Below are positions 26,293-34,040 of a DNA stretch of 64,000 bases, one piece after another (the first letter of the stretch is position 1; each line of letters starts with the position of its first letter). This stretch comes from Microbacterium sp. 3J1 (GTDB lineage Bacteria > Actinomycetota > Actinomycetes > Actinomycetales > Microbacteriaceae). The stretch is from assembly GCF_001049495.1 (NCBI RefSeq), contig NZ_CDWI01000009.1, forward strand, positions 186,001 through 250,000, read 5' to 3'. The notes under the pieces were generated by a model. It searched no databases and was not told the DNA's origin. It saw nothing but the letters and a program-made list of their open reading frames with translations. Both the position numbers and the translations under genes were made by a program.

Positions 26293-27765
26293 ATGTGCGG
26301 CATCGTCGGAATGGTCGGGGCGGCCCCGGTCAATCAGGACATCTACGACGCTCTCCTCCTGCTGCAGCACCGCGGGCAGGACGCAACGGGCATCGCCACC
26401 GCTGAGGCCAACGGCGTCATGCACAACGCGAAGGCGCAGGGCATGGTCCGCGAGGCCTTCCGCACCCGCGACATGCGCGCGCTGCTCGGCAACGTCGGAC
26501 TCGGGCACGTGCGATACGCGACCAAGGGCACGGCGTCGAGCGAAGAGGAGATGCAGCCGTTCTACGTGAACGCGCCCTACGGCATCATCCTCATCCACAA
26601 CGGCAATCTCACGAACACGCGTGAGCTCACGGCCGACATGGCCAAGCGCGACCGCCGTCACCTCAACTCGTCGAGCGACACCGAGCTGCTCCTCAACGTG
26701 CTCGCCGGAGAGCTGCAGGCGACCACGTCGACCGTGGACCTCGACCCCGAGCGCATCTTCGAGGCCGTCGCCCGCACGCACGAGCGAATCGAGGGCGCGT
26801 ACGCGGTGATCGCCGTGATCGCCGGTTACGGCCTGCTCGCGTTCCGCGACCCCTTCGGCATCCGTCCCCTCATCCTCGGTCGCCGCCCGTCTACGGTGCC
26901 CGGTGCCGAGGGACGCGACGAGTGGGTCGTCACCAGCGAATCGCTCGTGCTCGAGAACGCCGACTACGAGGTCGTCCGCGAGGTCGAGCCCGGCGAGGCC
27001 GTCTTCATCACGAACGAGGGTGAGCTGTACTCGCAGCAGTGCGCCGCCGACCCGACGCTCGCCCCGTGCGCGTTCGAGTACGTGTACCTCGCGCGTCCCG
27101 ACTCGATCATGAACGGCATCTCGGTCTACGAGTCGCGCCTGCGCATGGGCGACCGTCTCGCCGACACGATCGCGAAGCACGTGCCGATGGACAAGATCGA
27201 CGTCGTCATGCCGATCCCCGACTCCTCGCGCCCCGCTGCCATGGAGGTCGCCCGCAAGCTCGGCATCGAATACCGCGAGGGCTTCTACAAGAACCGCTAC
27301 GTCGGCCGCACGTTCATCATGCCCGGCCAGGCGGTGCGCAAGAAGAGCGTGCGGCAGAAGCTCAACGCGATGTCGGCCGAGTTCCAGGGCAAGAACGTCC
27401 TGCTGATCGACGACTCGATCGTGCGTGGCACGACGTCGAAGCAGATCATCCAGATGGCGCGGGATGCCGGTGCGGTGTCCGTCACGTTCGCCTCCGCGGC
27501 GCCGCCCGTGCGCCACCCTCATGTGTACGGCATCAACATGCCGTCCCGGCACGAGCTCATCGCCCACGGACGCACGATCCCCGAGATCGCCGAGGAACTG
27601 GGCTGCGACCACCTCGTGTACCAGGAGGTCGACGATCTCAAGGCCGCGATCACCGAGGGCACGGTCCTGGACGACCTCGACATGAGCTGCTTCGACGGAC
27701 GCTACGTCACCGGCACGGTCTCCGACGAGTACCTCGCGTGGGTGGAGGGGTCGCAGACCTCGTGA
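26293..27765 (+). CDS. purF: Amidophosphoribosyltransferase
   Basis: First committed step of purine synthesis: PRPP plus glutamine to phosphoribosylamine. 490 aa. After removal of Met the N-terminal Cys (MCGIVGM) is the glutaminase nucleophile. Other marks: LQHRGQDATGIAT, GHVRYATKG, the NGNLTNTREL segment, FRDPFGIRPL, and the PRPP loop VLLIDDSIVRGTTSKQ. The C-terminal VRHPHVYGINMPSRHELIA is also typical. It follows purM by 6 bp and overlaps the transporter gene by 4 bp. Confidence 0.97.
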   Translation: MCGIVGMVGAAPVNQDIYDALLLLQHRGQDATGIATAEANGVMHNAKAQGMVREAFRTRDMRALLGNVGLGHVRYATKGTASSEEEMQPFYVNAPYGIILIHNGNLTNTRELTADMAKRDRRHLNSSSDTELLLNVLAGELQATTSTVDLDPERIFEAVARTHERIEGAYAVIAVIAGYGLLAFRDPFGIRPLILGRRPSTVPGAEGRDEWVVTSESLVLENADYEVVREVEPGEAVFITNEGELYSQQCAADPTLAPCAFEYVYLARPDSIMNGISVYESRLRMGDRLADTIAKHVPMDKIDVVMPIPDSSRPAAMEVARKLGIEYREGFYKNRYVGRTFIMPGQAVRKKSVRQKLNAMSAEFQGKNVLLIDDSIVRGTTSKQIIQMARDAGAVSVTFASAAPPVRHPHVYGINMPSRHELIAHGRTIPEIAEELGCDHLVYQEVDDLKAAITEGTVLDDLDMSCFDGRYVTGTVSDEYLAWVEGSQTS

Positions 27766-29069
27766 CGACGGCTGCCCGGCCGCTGTGGCAGGGCCGCGCG
27801 CTCGCCCTCATCGGCATCGTGCTGGTCGCGTTCTCGCTGCGTTCGGCCGTGGCGTCCCTCTCACCGGTGATCGACCACGTCGCCGAGGACTTCCCCGTCT
27901 CCTCCGTCGTCGTCGGCCTCATCGGCGCGGCGCCGCCCGTGTGCTTCGCCGTGTTCGGCCTGCTCACCCCGCTGTTCGAACGCCGGTTCGGGCTCGAACG
28001 CGTCGCCGTCGCCGCCATCGCCCTGATCGCGGCAGGGCTCCTGCTGCGCGGGTTGTCGATCGACTCCACGACTCTGCTCGCATCGACCGCCGTGGTGTTC
28101 GCCGGCGTCGGGTCCGGCAACGTGCTGCTGCCGCCGCTCGTGAAGAAGTACTTCCCCGATCGGCTCGGCGTCATGATGACGGTCTACTCGACCACCATGG
28201 CGGTGTCGACGTTCGTGCCCCCGCTGGTCGCGGTGCCTCTCGCCGACACGGCGGGGTGGCGGGTCTCCCTCGGTCTGTGGGGCGTCTTCGCGGTGATCGC
28301 GCTCGTGCCCTGGGTCGCGATGCTGATCGCGAGCAGGACGGATGCCGTCGCCACCGCGACTCCGCAGAGCGATTCGACGTCCTCCGAGGCCACCGACGAC
28401 GGGGCCGATGCCGCGTCCATGGCGACCGGACCCATCGTCACGTCACCGGCGAGCGCCCGGGTCTTCGGTCGACTCTGGCGACTGCCGCTCGCCTGGTCGA
28501 TCGCGCTCGTGTTCGGCACCTCCTCGACGGTGGCGTACGTGTCGTTCTCCTGGCTGCCGACGATCATGATCGACGTGGGCGGGGTCTCGCCGTCGAACGC
28601 CGGGCTGCTGCTGTCGCTGTTCGGGCTCATGGGCCTGCCGTGCTCGCTGCTGGTGCCGATCCTCATCGTGCGCTTCCAGGCGACGCGTCCGGTCTTCTTC
28701 ATCGCGATCGCCTGCGGGCTCGCCGGGCTCGCCGGGTTCCTGTTCTTCCCGACGGCGGCGCTGCCGCTGTGGGTGGCGCTGTTCGGCCTCGCGCCGGCGC
28801 TGTTCCCGCTGGCGCTCGTGCTGCTCAGCATCCGCGCTCGCACGCCCGAGAGCGCCGTCGCGCTCAGCGGGTTCGTCCAGAGCATCGGCTACGCGGTCGC
28901 CGCGGTGTTCCCGCTGCTCATCGGCCTGCTGCACGACCTGACCGACAGCTGGCTGATCCCGCTCTGGCTGCTCGTGGGCGTGCTGATCGCCGTGATCCCC
29001 GCAGGATGGATCGCCGGACGTCGACGCACCATCGAAGAGGACTGGGAGCGACGGCACGGCCGCTGGTGA
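27762..29069 (+). CDS. CynX/NimT-type MFS transporter
   Basis: Twelve-helix permease of 435 aa resembling CynX/NimT/YycB transporters: FSLRSAVASLSPVIDHVAEDF, then GLIGAAPPVCFAVFGLLTPLFERRFG and GVGSGNVLLPPLVKKYFP. The middle loop (about residues 185-225) is long, Ser/Thr/Asp-rich and probably disordered. The GTG start sits in a GTGA overlap with the purF stop, so it is co-transcribed with purM-purF; an export or import role tied to nucleobases is possible but unproven. Confidence 0.88.
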   Translation: MTTAARPLWQGRALALIGIVLVAFSLRSAVASLSPVIDHVAEDFPVSSVVVGLIGAAPPVCFAVFGLLTPLFERRFGLERVAVAAIALIAAGLLLRGLSIDSTTLLASTAVVFAGVGSGNVLLPPLVKKYFPDRLGVMMTVYSTTMAVSTFVPPLVAVPLADTAGWRVSLGLWGVFAVIALVPWVAMLIASRTDAVATATPQSDSTSSEATDDGADAASMATGPIVTSPASARVFGRLWRLPLAWSIALVFGTSSTVAYVSFSWLPTIMIDVGGVSPSNAGLLLSLFGLMGLPCSLLVPILIVRFQATRPVFFIAIACGLAGLAGFLFFPTAALPLWVALFGLAPALFPLALVLLSIRARTPESAVALSGFVQSIGYAVAAVFPLLIGLLHDLTDSWLIPLWLLVGVLIAVIPAGWIAGRRRTIEEDWERRHGRW

Positions 29070-29121
29070 TCCCGGGCCCTCTCGTGACCCAGGGTCGCTC
29101 GGAGCTCCGGGCACGACGAAA

Positions 29122-29142
29122 CCCCCGTGTCACGCACGGGGG
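29122..29142 (-). terminator. Terminator of the DUF3073 gene
   Basis: CCCCCGTG pairs with CACGGGGG around TCACG; on the minus strand a short T run (TTTCG) follows, which fits termination of the minus-strand gene. Confidence 0.7.
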
Positions 29143-29163
29143 AGACGGCGACAGAATCGGCGG

Positions 29164-29352
29164 TCAGGCCTTTTCTAGTTCGTCCTCGTCTTCGTCGGCA
29201 TACTCGTCTGCCCACTTGTCGACGTATGCGTCTTCGGAGTCGCTCGGGTGCCCGAGTTCGCGCTCCAGCGCAGAGTAGTTCACCGACGGACTGAAGGACT
29301 TCAGTTCGCGGGCGATCTTGGTGTGCTTCGCCTTTTGACGGCCACGGCCCAT
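29164..29352 (-). CDS. DUF3073 family protein
   Basis: Small 62-aa actinobacterial protein. The basic N-terminus MGRGRQKAKHTKIARELK and acidic C-terminus are the hallmark of DUF3073, a family of unknown role found near purF/purM in actinobacteria, as here. The start at MGRGRQK matches the conserved family beginning; GAGGGGG lies upstream. A longer frame from 29439 would add an unrelated tail. Confidence 0.92.
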   Translation of the reverse strand: MGRGRQKAKHTKIARELKSFSPSVNYSALERELGHPSDSEDAYVDKWADEYADEDEDELEKA

Positions 29353-29501
29353 GCGCGAGACCCCCTCACGAGTTAAGCTGCGGGCAACCAGGGGCCCGAT
29401 GCATTCACGACACCGGCTCGCGGCCGGTAAGAGTAGCATTCAGAATAGCACGCGGGTAGACCGCTCCGGCCGATGCCAGGCTGGGGAAGGGAGTGATCGT
29501 C

Positions 29502-30044
29502 ATGACCGACAGCACCTCGACGCCCTCGGAAGAGAGTGCTCAGAACGCGACGCTGCAGAAAGCCGTCATCGTCGGCATGCAGCCGCATCAGCCTCGACAC
29601 GTGATCGAGGAGGCCGCCCGATTCGCTCGGCTCCTCCGGGTGCCGCTCGTGGTCGCGCACGTCGACGTCACCCGCTTCGTGACGTACGAGGACCCTGACG
29701 GGTATGTGCACTCGGCCCCCATCGACATCAACTTCGACGCCGGAACGGCCGAGTTCGAGGCGGTGCAGGCCGAGGCCGCAGCCGCGCTCGACGGCACCGG
29801 CGTCACCTGGACGGCGCGGCAGCTCGTCGGGGATCCGGCGCTCGCGATCAAACAGCTCGCGAACAAGCTCGACGCCCAGCTCATCGTGGTCGGAACCCGC
29901 AAGCGCGGCATCGGCGAGTCGATCCGGGAGTTCTTCACCGGTTCGGTGGCGGCCCGCCTCGCGCACCGTCAGCACCGATCGGTGCTCGTCGTGCCGCTCG
30001 AGGACCCGGTGCCCGACAACCAGGCCGAGATCTGGACCGAGTAG
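29502..30044 (+). CDS. Universal stress protein family
   Basis: UspA-fold protein of 180 aa with the ATP-binding type motif in VVGTRKRGIGESIREFFTGS (G-2x-G-9x-G-S) followed by HRSVLVVPLED. The start at the ATG of MTDSTST has AAGGGAG 8 nt upstream and is preferred over a GTG 9 bp before. Likely cytoplasmic and stress-linked; the precise role cannot be read from sequence. Convergent with the PadR-DUF4097 operon. Confidence 0.88.
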   Translation: MTDSTSTPSEESAQNATLQKAVIVGMQPHQPRHVIEEAARFARLLRVPLVVAHVDVTRFVTYEDPDGYVHSAPIDINFDAGTAEFEAVQAEAAAALDGTGVTWTARQLVGDPALAIKQLANKLDAQLIVVGTRKRGIGESIREFFTGSVAARLAHRQHRSVLVVPLEDPVPDNQAEIWTE

Positions 30045-30083
30045 CTCCTCCTCGTCGATTCGGACCGCGCGAGCCGACCGAGA

Positions 30084-30135
30084 CGAAACGCGCCGAACCC
30101 CGCGGAGTGTTCTCCGCGGGGTTCGACGCGTTTCG
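30084..30135. terminator. Strong bidirectional hairpin
   Basis: CGAAACGCG + GAACCCCGCGGAG pair with TCCGCGGGGTTCG + CGCGTTTCG around TGTTC, with one short internal loop. It separates the convergent stress protein and PadR genes. Confidence 0.85.
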
Positions 30136-30140
30136 TTCCG

Positions 30141-30176
30141 GTGCTGCGCTCCTCGCTCCACGACCGGGAGGAGCGG
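30141..30176. repeat. CTCGCTC-ACGACCGGGAGG element, copy 1
   Basis: Contains GCTCCTCGCTCCACGACCG followed by GGAGGAGCGG. Related copies occur at 32639-32666 and, doubled and inverted, inside the ABC gene at 52207-52313. Confidence 0.55.
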
Positions 30177-30182
30177 TGGGGG

Positions 30183-30809
30183 TCAGCGTCCGAGGGACGC
30201 CAGTGCGGTCGTGATGCTGCGAGCCGCGGCATCCAGTCCGTTCTCCAGCTCGGTCACGACGGACGACGGCAGGCTGCCGCCCTTCGCGACATGCGTGCGG
30301 AGGTCGGTGCGCACCCGGGCGCGGAAGGCGTTGATGACGGCATCCGCCCGGTGCATCTCCTCGCGGCTGACGATGCGCTCGTCATCCCCGGCCGTGCGGG
30401 GGCGGCCCTTCGATGCGGCGCGATCGTCCTTCTCGGCTGTCGCGAGATCGGCGCGGAGGCTCTTCATGGCCTCCTTGACGCTCTGACGCACCTCGTTGGC
30501 GATGAGCCGAACCGAGTCGGTGAGGCCCGCCTCGATGCCGGCGAGGTCGCCCTCGCGCGATGTGAGCTCGGCGCGCCCGGCATCCGTGATCGCGTAGATG
30601 GTGGTGCGGCCGTCGACTGTCTTCGTGACGAGCCCCTCCTCCTCGAGCTTCGCGAGTCGCGGGTAGATCGTCCCGGCGCTCGGCGTGTAGGTGCCGCCCG
30701 TCCGGTCGGTGAGCGCCTGGATGATGCCGTAGCCGTGCTGCGGCGCCTCGGCGAGCAGCGACAGCAGGTACAGACGCAGATCGCCGTGGGAGAAGACTGC
30801 GGGGCTCAT
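30183..30809 (-). CDS. PadR-family regulator with helical C-terminal extension
   Basis: 208-aa repressor. Winged helix in LRLYLLSLLAEAPQHGYGII, GTYTPSAGTIYPRLAKLEEE and GRTTIYAITDAGRAEL. The C-terminal 110 residues are charged and helical. The start at MSPAVF overlaps the stop of the upstream DUF4097 gene by 4 bp (ATGA). Two CACGATATAT sites upstream of the operon are the likely operators, so it probably represses itself. Confidence 0.92.
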   Translation of the reverse strand: MSPAVFSHGDLRLYLLSLLAEAPQHGYGIIQALTDRTGGTYTPSAGTIYPRLAKLEEEGLVTKTVDGRTTIYAITDAGRAELTSREGDLAGIEAGLTDSVRLIANEVRQSVKEAMKSLRADLATAEKDDRAASKGRPRTAGDDERIVSREEMHRADAVINAFRARVRTDLRTHVAKGGSLPSSVVTELENGLDAAARSITTALASLGR

Positions 30810-31645
30810 TCTTCCCACTCCGCATCGTTCGTGATGGAGGCGGGCGTGCGACGCAGGATGGTCACGCCGCCCGAGACCGAGTTGGCACGCAGGTCGACGA
30901 AGCGCCCGGCGAGCTCACCGGACGAGCCGGTGTAGTTGTTGATCCCGGAGGATCCGCGCTCGACGCCGTCGATGAGCAGGCGTCCGCTCAGCGAGCGCAC
31001 CACGTAGTTCGCGGCGAGCGACTCGTCGAGGCGCACGGTGGTTCCGCCGGACACCGAGTTGACGTTGATGGCGTTCACATCGCCGGCGGCGTCGACGAGC
31101 GTCGAGCCCGACACGATGTCGACCGTCGCACGCCGGATGGTGCCGGTGACGGCGACATCGCCGGAGACGCTGTTCGCGGTGATCGAGCCCGTGAGCCCAC
31201 GCACCTGCACGTCGCCGGAGACGGAGTTGACGGTGAGGTCGCCGATGAGGGTGTCGACGATGAGGTCGCCCGACACGGTGTTGAGGCGGGCGTCGTTGCG
31301 GATGCCGGAGACCAGCGCTCCGGCGCTGACGACGCCGAGGTTGAGGGCGATCGAGCGGGGCACGGCCACGCTGACCTCGGCCTTGGGGCCGCCGGAGCCG
31401 AAGTTGCGGAAGACCTCGAGGAAGTTGTCCCAGCCGAGCTGCGGGTGGTCGATCTCGACCTCGCCGTTCTGGGCCTCGATGCGGAGGTCCTTGGTGGTGA
31501 CGCCGTGCACCTCGATGCGGATGCCGGGTTCGTCGTGCGCGATGACATCGACCTGTCCGCCGACCAGGCCGATCTTCAGCCGGGTGACGTTCTCGATGTC
31601 GATGACGCGTTCCTCGCCGGGGGCGATGAGCCACTTCTCGGTCAT
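30806..31645 (-). CDS. DUF4097 beta-repeat protein
   Basis: 279 aa with repeated short beta strands: NTVSGDLIVDT, NSVSGDVQVRG, NSVSGDVAVTG, NSVSGGTTVRL, NSVSGGVTILR, an interval of about 18-22 residues typical of the DUF4097 right-handed repeat. No signal peptide is seen, so it is probably cytoplasmic or membrane-associated through partners. It is co-expressed with a PadR regulator; related pairs elsewhere respond to envelope stress, which is an inference here. Confidence 0.88.
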   Translation of the reverse strand: MTEKWLIAPGEERVIDIENVTRLKIGLVGGQVDVIAHDEPGIRIEVHGVTTKDLRIEAQNGEVEIDHPQLGWDNFLEVFRNFGSGGPKAEVSVAVPRSIALNLGVVSAGALVSGIRNDARLNTVSGDLIVDTLIGDLTVNSVSGDVQVRGLTGSITANSVSGDVAVTGTIRRATVDIVSGSTLVDAAGDVNAINVNSVSGGTTVRLDESLAANYVVRSLSGRLLIDGVERGSSGINNYTGSSGELAGRFVDLRANSVSGGVTILRRTPASITNDAEWEE

Positions 31646-31670
31646 GTCTGCTTCTCCTGGGTTGAGGGAT

Positions 31671-31712
31671 CACGATATATCGTGTGTGCCGAGCGTAACA
31701 CGATATATCTCG
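31671..31712. promoter_or_regulatory. Paired PadR operator sites
   Basis: CACGATATATCGTG (31671-31684) is a perfect 14-bp palindrome; CACGATATATCTCG (31699-31712) is a second, imperfect copy 28 bp downstream. Both lie just ahead of the DUF4097-PadR operon on the minus strand. Confidence 0.75.
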
Positions 31713-31754
31713 ATCTTGTCAAGAGCGTCTTCCGAGCGCGTGCCCTGATCGCAC

Positions 31755-31785
31755 TTGACATTGACGCAGCGTCAACTTCTACCGT
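31755..31785 (+). promoter_or_regulatory. MerR-type promoter with 19-bp spacer and dyad
   Basis: TTGACA (31755-31760) and TACCGT (31780-31785) are separated by exactly 19 bp, and the spacer holds the dyad TTGACG-CAG-CGTCAA (31761-31775). This over-long spacer with a central dyad is the classic MerR-activated layout, here in front of the MerR gene itself. Confidence 0.8.
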
Positions 31786-31823
31786 GGAGTCATCGAAGAA
31801 CGGTTCCACGGAAGGAGGACGCC

Positions 31824-32630
31824 ATGACCGGTCGTGACTGGTCGATCCAGGAGATCGCCCGACTCGCGGGCACCACCAGCAGGACGCTGCGTCACTACGA
31901 CGACGTCGGCCTGCTGCGACCCTCGCGCATCGCGCACAACGGCTACCGCCACTACGACGAGTCGGCGCTCGTGCGCCTGCAGCGCATCCTGCTGCTGCGC
32001 GAGCTCGGTCTCGGGCTGCCGCAGATCGCCGAGGTGCTCGACCCTTCGACCGCTCCACAGAGCGAGGAGTCCGCACTCGAGACGCACCTCGCGCTGCTGC
32101 GCGAGGAGCAGAGCCGGCTGGCGCGACAGATCGCGTCGGTCGAGAACACCATCAACGCATTGAGAGGAGGTGAAGAACTCATGGCAGAGAACATGTTCGA
32201 CGGTTTCGACCACACCCGGTACAAGGAGGAGGTCGAGCAGCGTTGGGGTCGCAAGGCCTACGCCGACAGCGACCGCTGGTGGCGCGGGATGAGCGACGCC
32301 GAGCGTGCCGACTGGCAGCAGCGCGTCTCCGACCTCGGTCGGGACTGGATCGCCGCCGCCGAGAGCGGCATCGATCCGGCATCCGCCGAGGCTCAGGACA
32401 TCGCCCGCCGTCACGTCGACTGGCTCACCGGCATCCCCGGTACGCCCGCGGCGGCCCTTCGACAGGCTCAGGGACCGGACGATGCGGTCAAGGCGTACGT
32501 GCTCGGACTCGGTGAGATGTACGTCGCCGACCCGCGCTTCGGCGCGAACTACGCGACGTCCGCCGGCGGCACGCAGGGTGCGGAATTCGTCCGCGACGCA
32601 CTCCGCATCTACGCGGAGGGCAACCTGTAG
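31824..32630 (+). CDS. MerR-family activator with TipAS-like domain
   Basis: 268 aa. MerR DNA-binding part: SIQEIARLAGTTSRTLRHYD, DVGLLRPSRIAHNGYRHYDE, then a long coiled coil (LETHLALLREEQSRLARQIA). The C-terminal half, MFDGFDHTRYKEEVEQRWG onward, is a TipAS drug-sensing domain, which in TipA proteins binds thiopeptide antibiotics. AAGGAGG before the ATG fixes the start. Residues about 211-218 (LRQAQGPD) are encoded by an interspersed repeat that has entered the gene in frame. Likely self-activating through the 19-bp-spacer promoter upstream. Confidence 0.92.
   Translation: MTGRDWSIQEIARLAGTTSRTLRHYDDVGLLRPSRIAHNGYRHYDESALVRLQRILLLRELGLGLPQIAEVLDPSTAPQSEESALETHLALLREEQSRLARQIASVENTINALRGGEELMAENMFDGFDHTRYKEEVEQRWGRKAYADSDRWWRGMSDAERADWQQRVSDLGRDWIAAAESGIDPASAEAQDIARRHVDWLTGIPGTPAAALRQAQGPDDAVKAYVLGLGEMYVADPRFGANYATSAGGTQGAEFVRDALRIYAEGNL
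32455..32478. repeat. CCCTTCGACAGGCTCAGGG element inside the MerR gene
   Basis: The sequence CCCTTCGACAGGCTCAGGG followed by ACCGG is, from memory, a short repeat scattered in actinobacterial genomes. It is translated here as LRQAQGPD within the TipAS domain. Confidence 0.5.
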
Positions 32631-32638
32631 CGCGTTGC

Positions 32639-32666
32639 GTCTCGCTCCGCTCGCTCAACGACCGGG
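32639..32666. repeat. CTCGCTCCGCTCGCTCAACGACC element, copy 2
   Basis: Begins 9 bp after the MerR stop. Same family as 30141-30176 and the copies inside the ABC ATPase gene at 52207-52313. Confidence 0.55.
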
Positions 32667-32677
32667 TCGTCGGCGCG

Positions 32678-32763
32678 TGCGGGGTCAGAAACGCATCCGA
32701 ATCACCTGATTCGGGTGCGTTTTCGGCCCCGCACGCAGCAGACGGTGCGTTTTCGGCCCCGCA
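32678..32763. repeat. Long hairpin plus partial repeat of one arm
   Basis: A 27-nt left arm (32678-32704, starting TGCGGGGTCAG) pairs with a right arm (32707-32733, ending TTTTCGGCCCCGCA) around CC, with only wobble-compatible differences. GGTGCGTTTTCGGCCCCGCA then appears again at 32744-32763. It follows the MerR gene and may stop transcription. Confidence 0.65.
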
Positions 32764-32854
32764 TGCAGCGGACGCCGCGACCACGCTTCGCACAGATCCG
32801 GACACCAGGGCAAGGGCGGCGACCGGATGCCGGGGCAGGGCGTAGGGTCGTGCC

Positions 32855-33229
32855 ATGCCCCACCGCCGCACACGCACGAACGCGGCTCCGCTGTTCGGGG
32901 CGGCACTCGTCGCCTACGCCGCGAACGCGGCCCTCGGCACGGCCGTCGCGATGAGGCTCGTCGACACCCGCGACTTCCGCTGGCTGCACCACGCGATGTA
33001 CATCGCCACGTGCGTCGCGTCGGCCGCCGCGTTCTCCGCGATCCTCTGGGCTCGCCCGACGCAGGCGAGTCGCCGCGCGGCCCTCGCCCTCGCCCCCGCC
33101 GCCGTGCCGCTCGCCGCGATCCCGTACCTCGGCACGCACGGCCGACGGCATCCGCTCGTCGCGCTCGCCGCGGCACCCTTCATCGTCGCGGGCCTCGTCT
33201 GCTCGCGCATCCCGTCCGACCGGAAGTGA
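32855..33229 (+). CDS. Small membrane protein, unknown function
   Basis: 124 aa with three to four hydrophobic helices ([62 protein letters not shown]). No domain recognised. The ATG lies 6 nt after a TAGGGT box (32843-32848), suggesting leaderless expression. Only 4 bp separate it from the nitroreductase gene, so they are probably one operon. Confidence 0.7.
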   Translation: MPHRRTRTNAAPLFGAALVAYAANAALGTAVAMRLVDTRDFRWLHHAMYIATCVASAAAFSAILWARPTQASRRAALALAPAAVPLAAIPYLGTHGRRHPLVALAAAPFIVAGLVCSRIPSDRK

Positions 33230-33233
33230 ATGC

Positions 33234-34037
33234 ATGGAACTGCTCGACGCCATCCGCCGCCGCAAGACCACCAACGGGCCGTTCCTGCCCGACCCGGTGT
33301 CGGAGGAGCATCAGCGCATCCTCCTCGAGGCTGCGGGGCGAGCACCCTCGCAGCTGAACAGCCAGCCGTGGCGGTTCGTGGTCATCGAGAACCGCGAGAC
33401 GATCGACAGGATCGCTCGCATCTCGGGCGAGAGCATGACCGAGGCGATGTCGAACGGCACGTTCTTCGAGCGCTACAAGCCCTACTTCCGCTTCAGCCAG
33501 GTCGAGATGGAGGAGAAGCGCAGTGGGATGCTGTTCGACAAGCTCCCCGCGGCCCTGCGTCCGTTCACCAACCAGGTGTTCACCAGGCGCGGCCAGAAGC
33601 TGATGAACACGTTCGGGGTGCCGAAGACCCTGGGCGAGGAGAACCACAAGCTCGTGGCGGGGTCGCCGCTGCTGCTCGGCGTGATGCTCGACCGCAGCGA
33701 GTACCGCCCGGGTCAGTTGTCGTCGTTCTACTCGGTGTTCAGCATGGGCGCGGCGATGGAGAACGTGTGGCTCACGACGGTCGAGCTCGGCATGGGCATC
33801 CAGTTCATCTCCTTCCCGATGGAGGTGCCGGGGCGCTGGGAGGAGATCATCGACCTTCTGCACGTGCCCGACGACCTGGAGCTCATGGCCGTCTATCGTC
33901 TCGGCTACTTGCCGCCCGATCAGCGGCGGCCCGCGATCGACTGGTCGAGTCACCAGCGAAAGCTCGCCTCGCAGTACGTCTTCCGCGAGAGCTGCGACCA
34001 GCCGCAGCAGGGGTGGGACGAGCCCCTCGGGGGCTGA
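33234..34037 (+). CDS. Nitroreductase-family flavoprotein
   Basis: 267-aa FMN-dependent oxidoreductase of the nitroreductase fold. Marks: [15 protein letters not shown] with the FMN-contacting Arg residues, [20 protein letters not shown], and the C-terminal [25 protein letters not shown] followed by GYLP. The inserted middle region (about 75-130) is longer than in small nitroreductases. Substrate unknown. Its stop is 3 bp from the stop of the convergent FAD-Rieske gene. Confidence 0.9.
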   Translation: MELLDAIRRRKTTNGPFLPDPVSEEHQRILLEAAGRAPSQLNSQPWRFVVIENRETIDRIARISGESMTEAMSNGTFFERYKPYFRFSQVEMEEKRSGMLFDKLPAALRPFTNQVFTRRGQKLMNTFGVPKTLGEENHKLVAGSPLLLGVMLDRSEYRPGQLSSFYSVFSMGAAMENVWLTTVELGMGIQFISFPMEVPGRWEEIIDLLHVPDDLELMAVYRLGYLPPDQRRPAIDWSSHQRKLASQYVFRESCDQPQQGWDEPLGG

Positions 34038-34040
34038 CCG

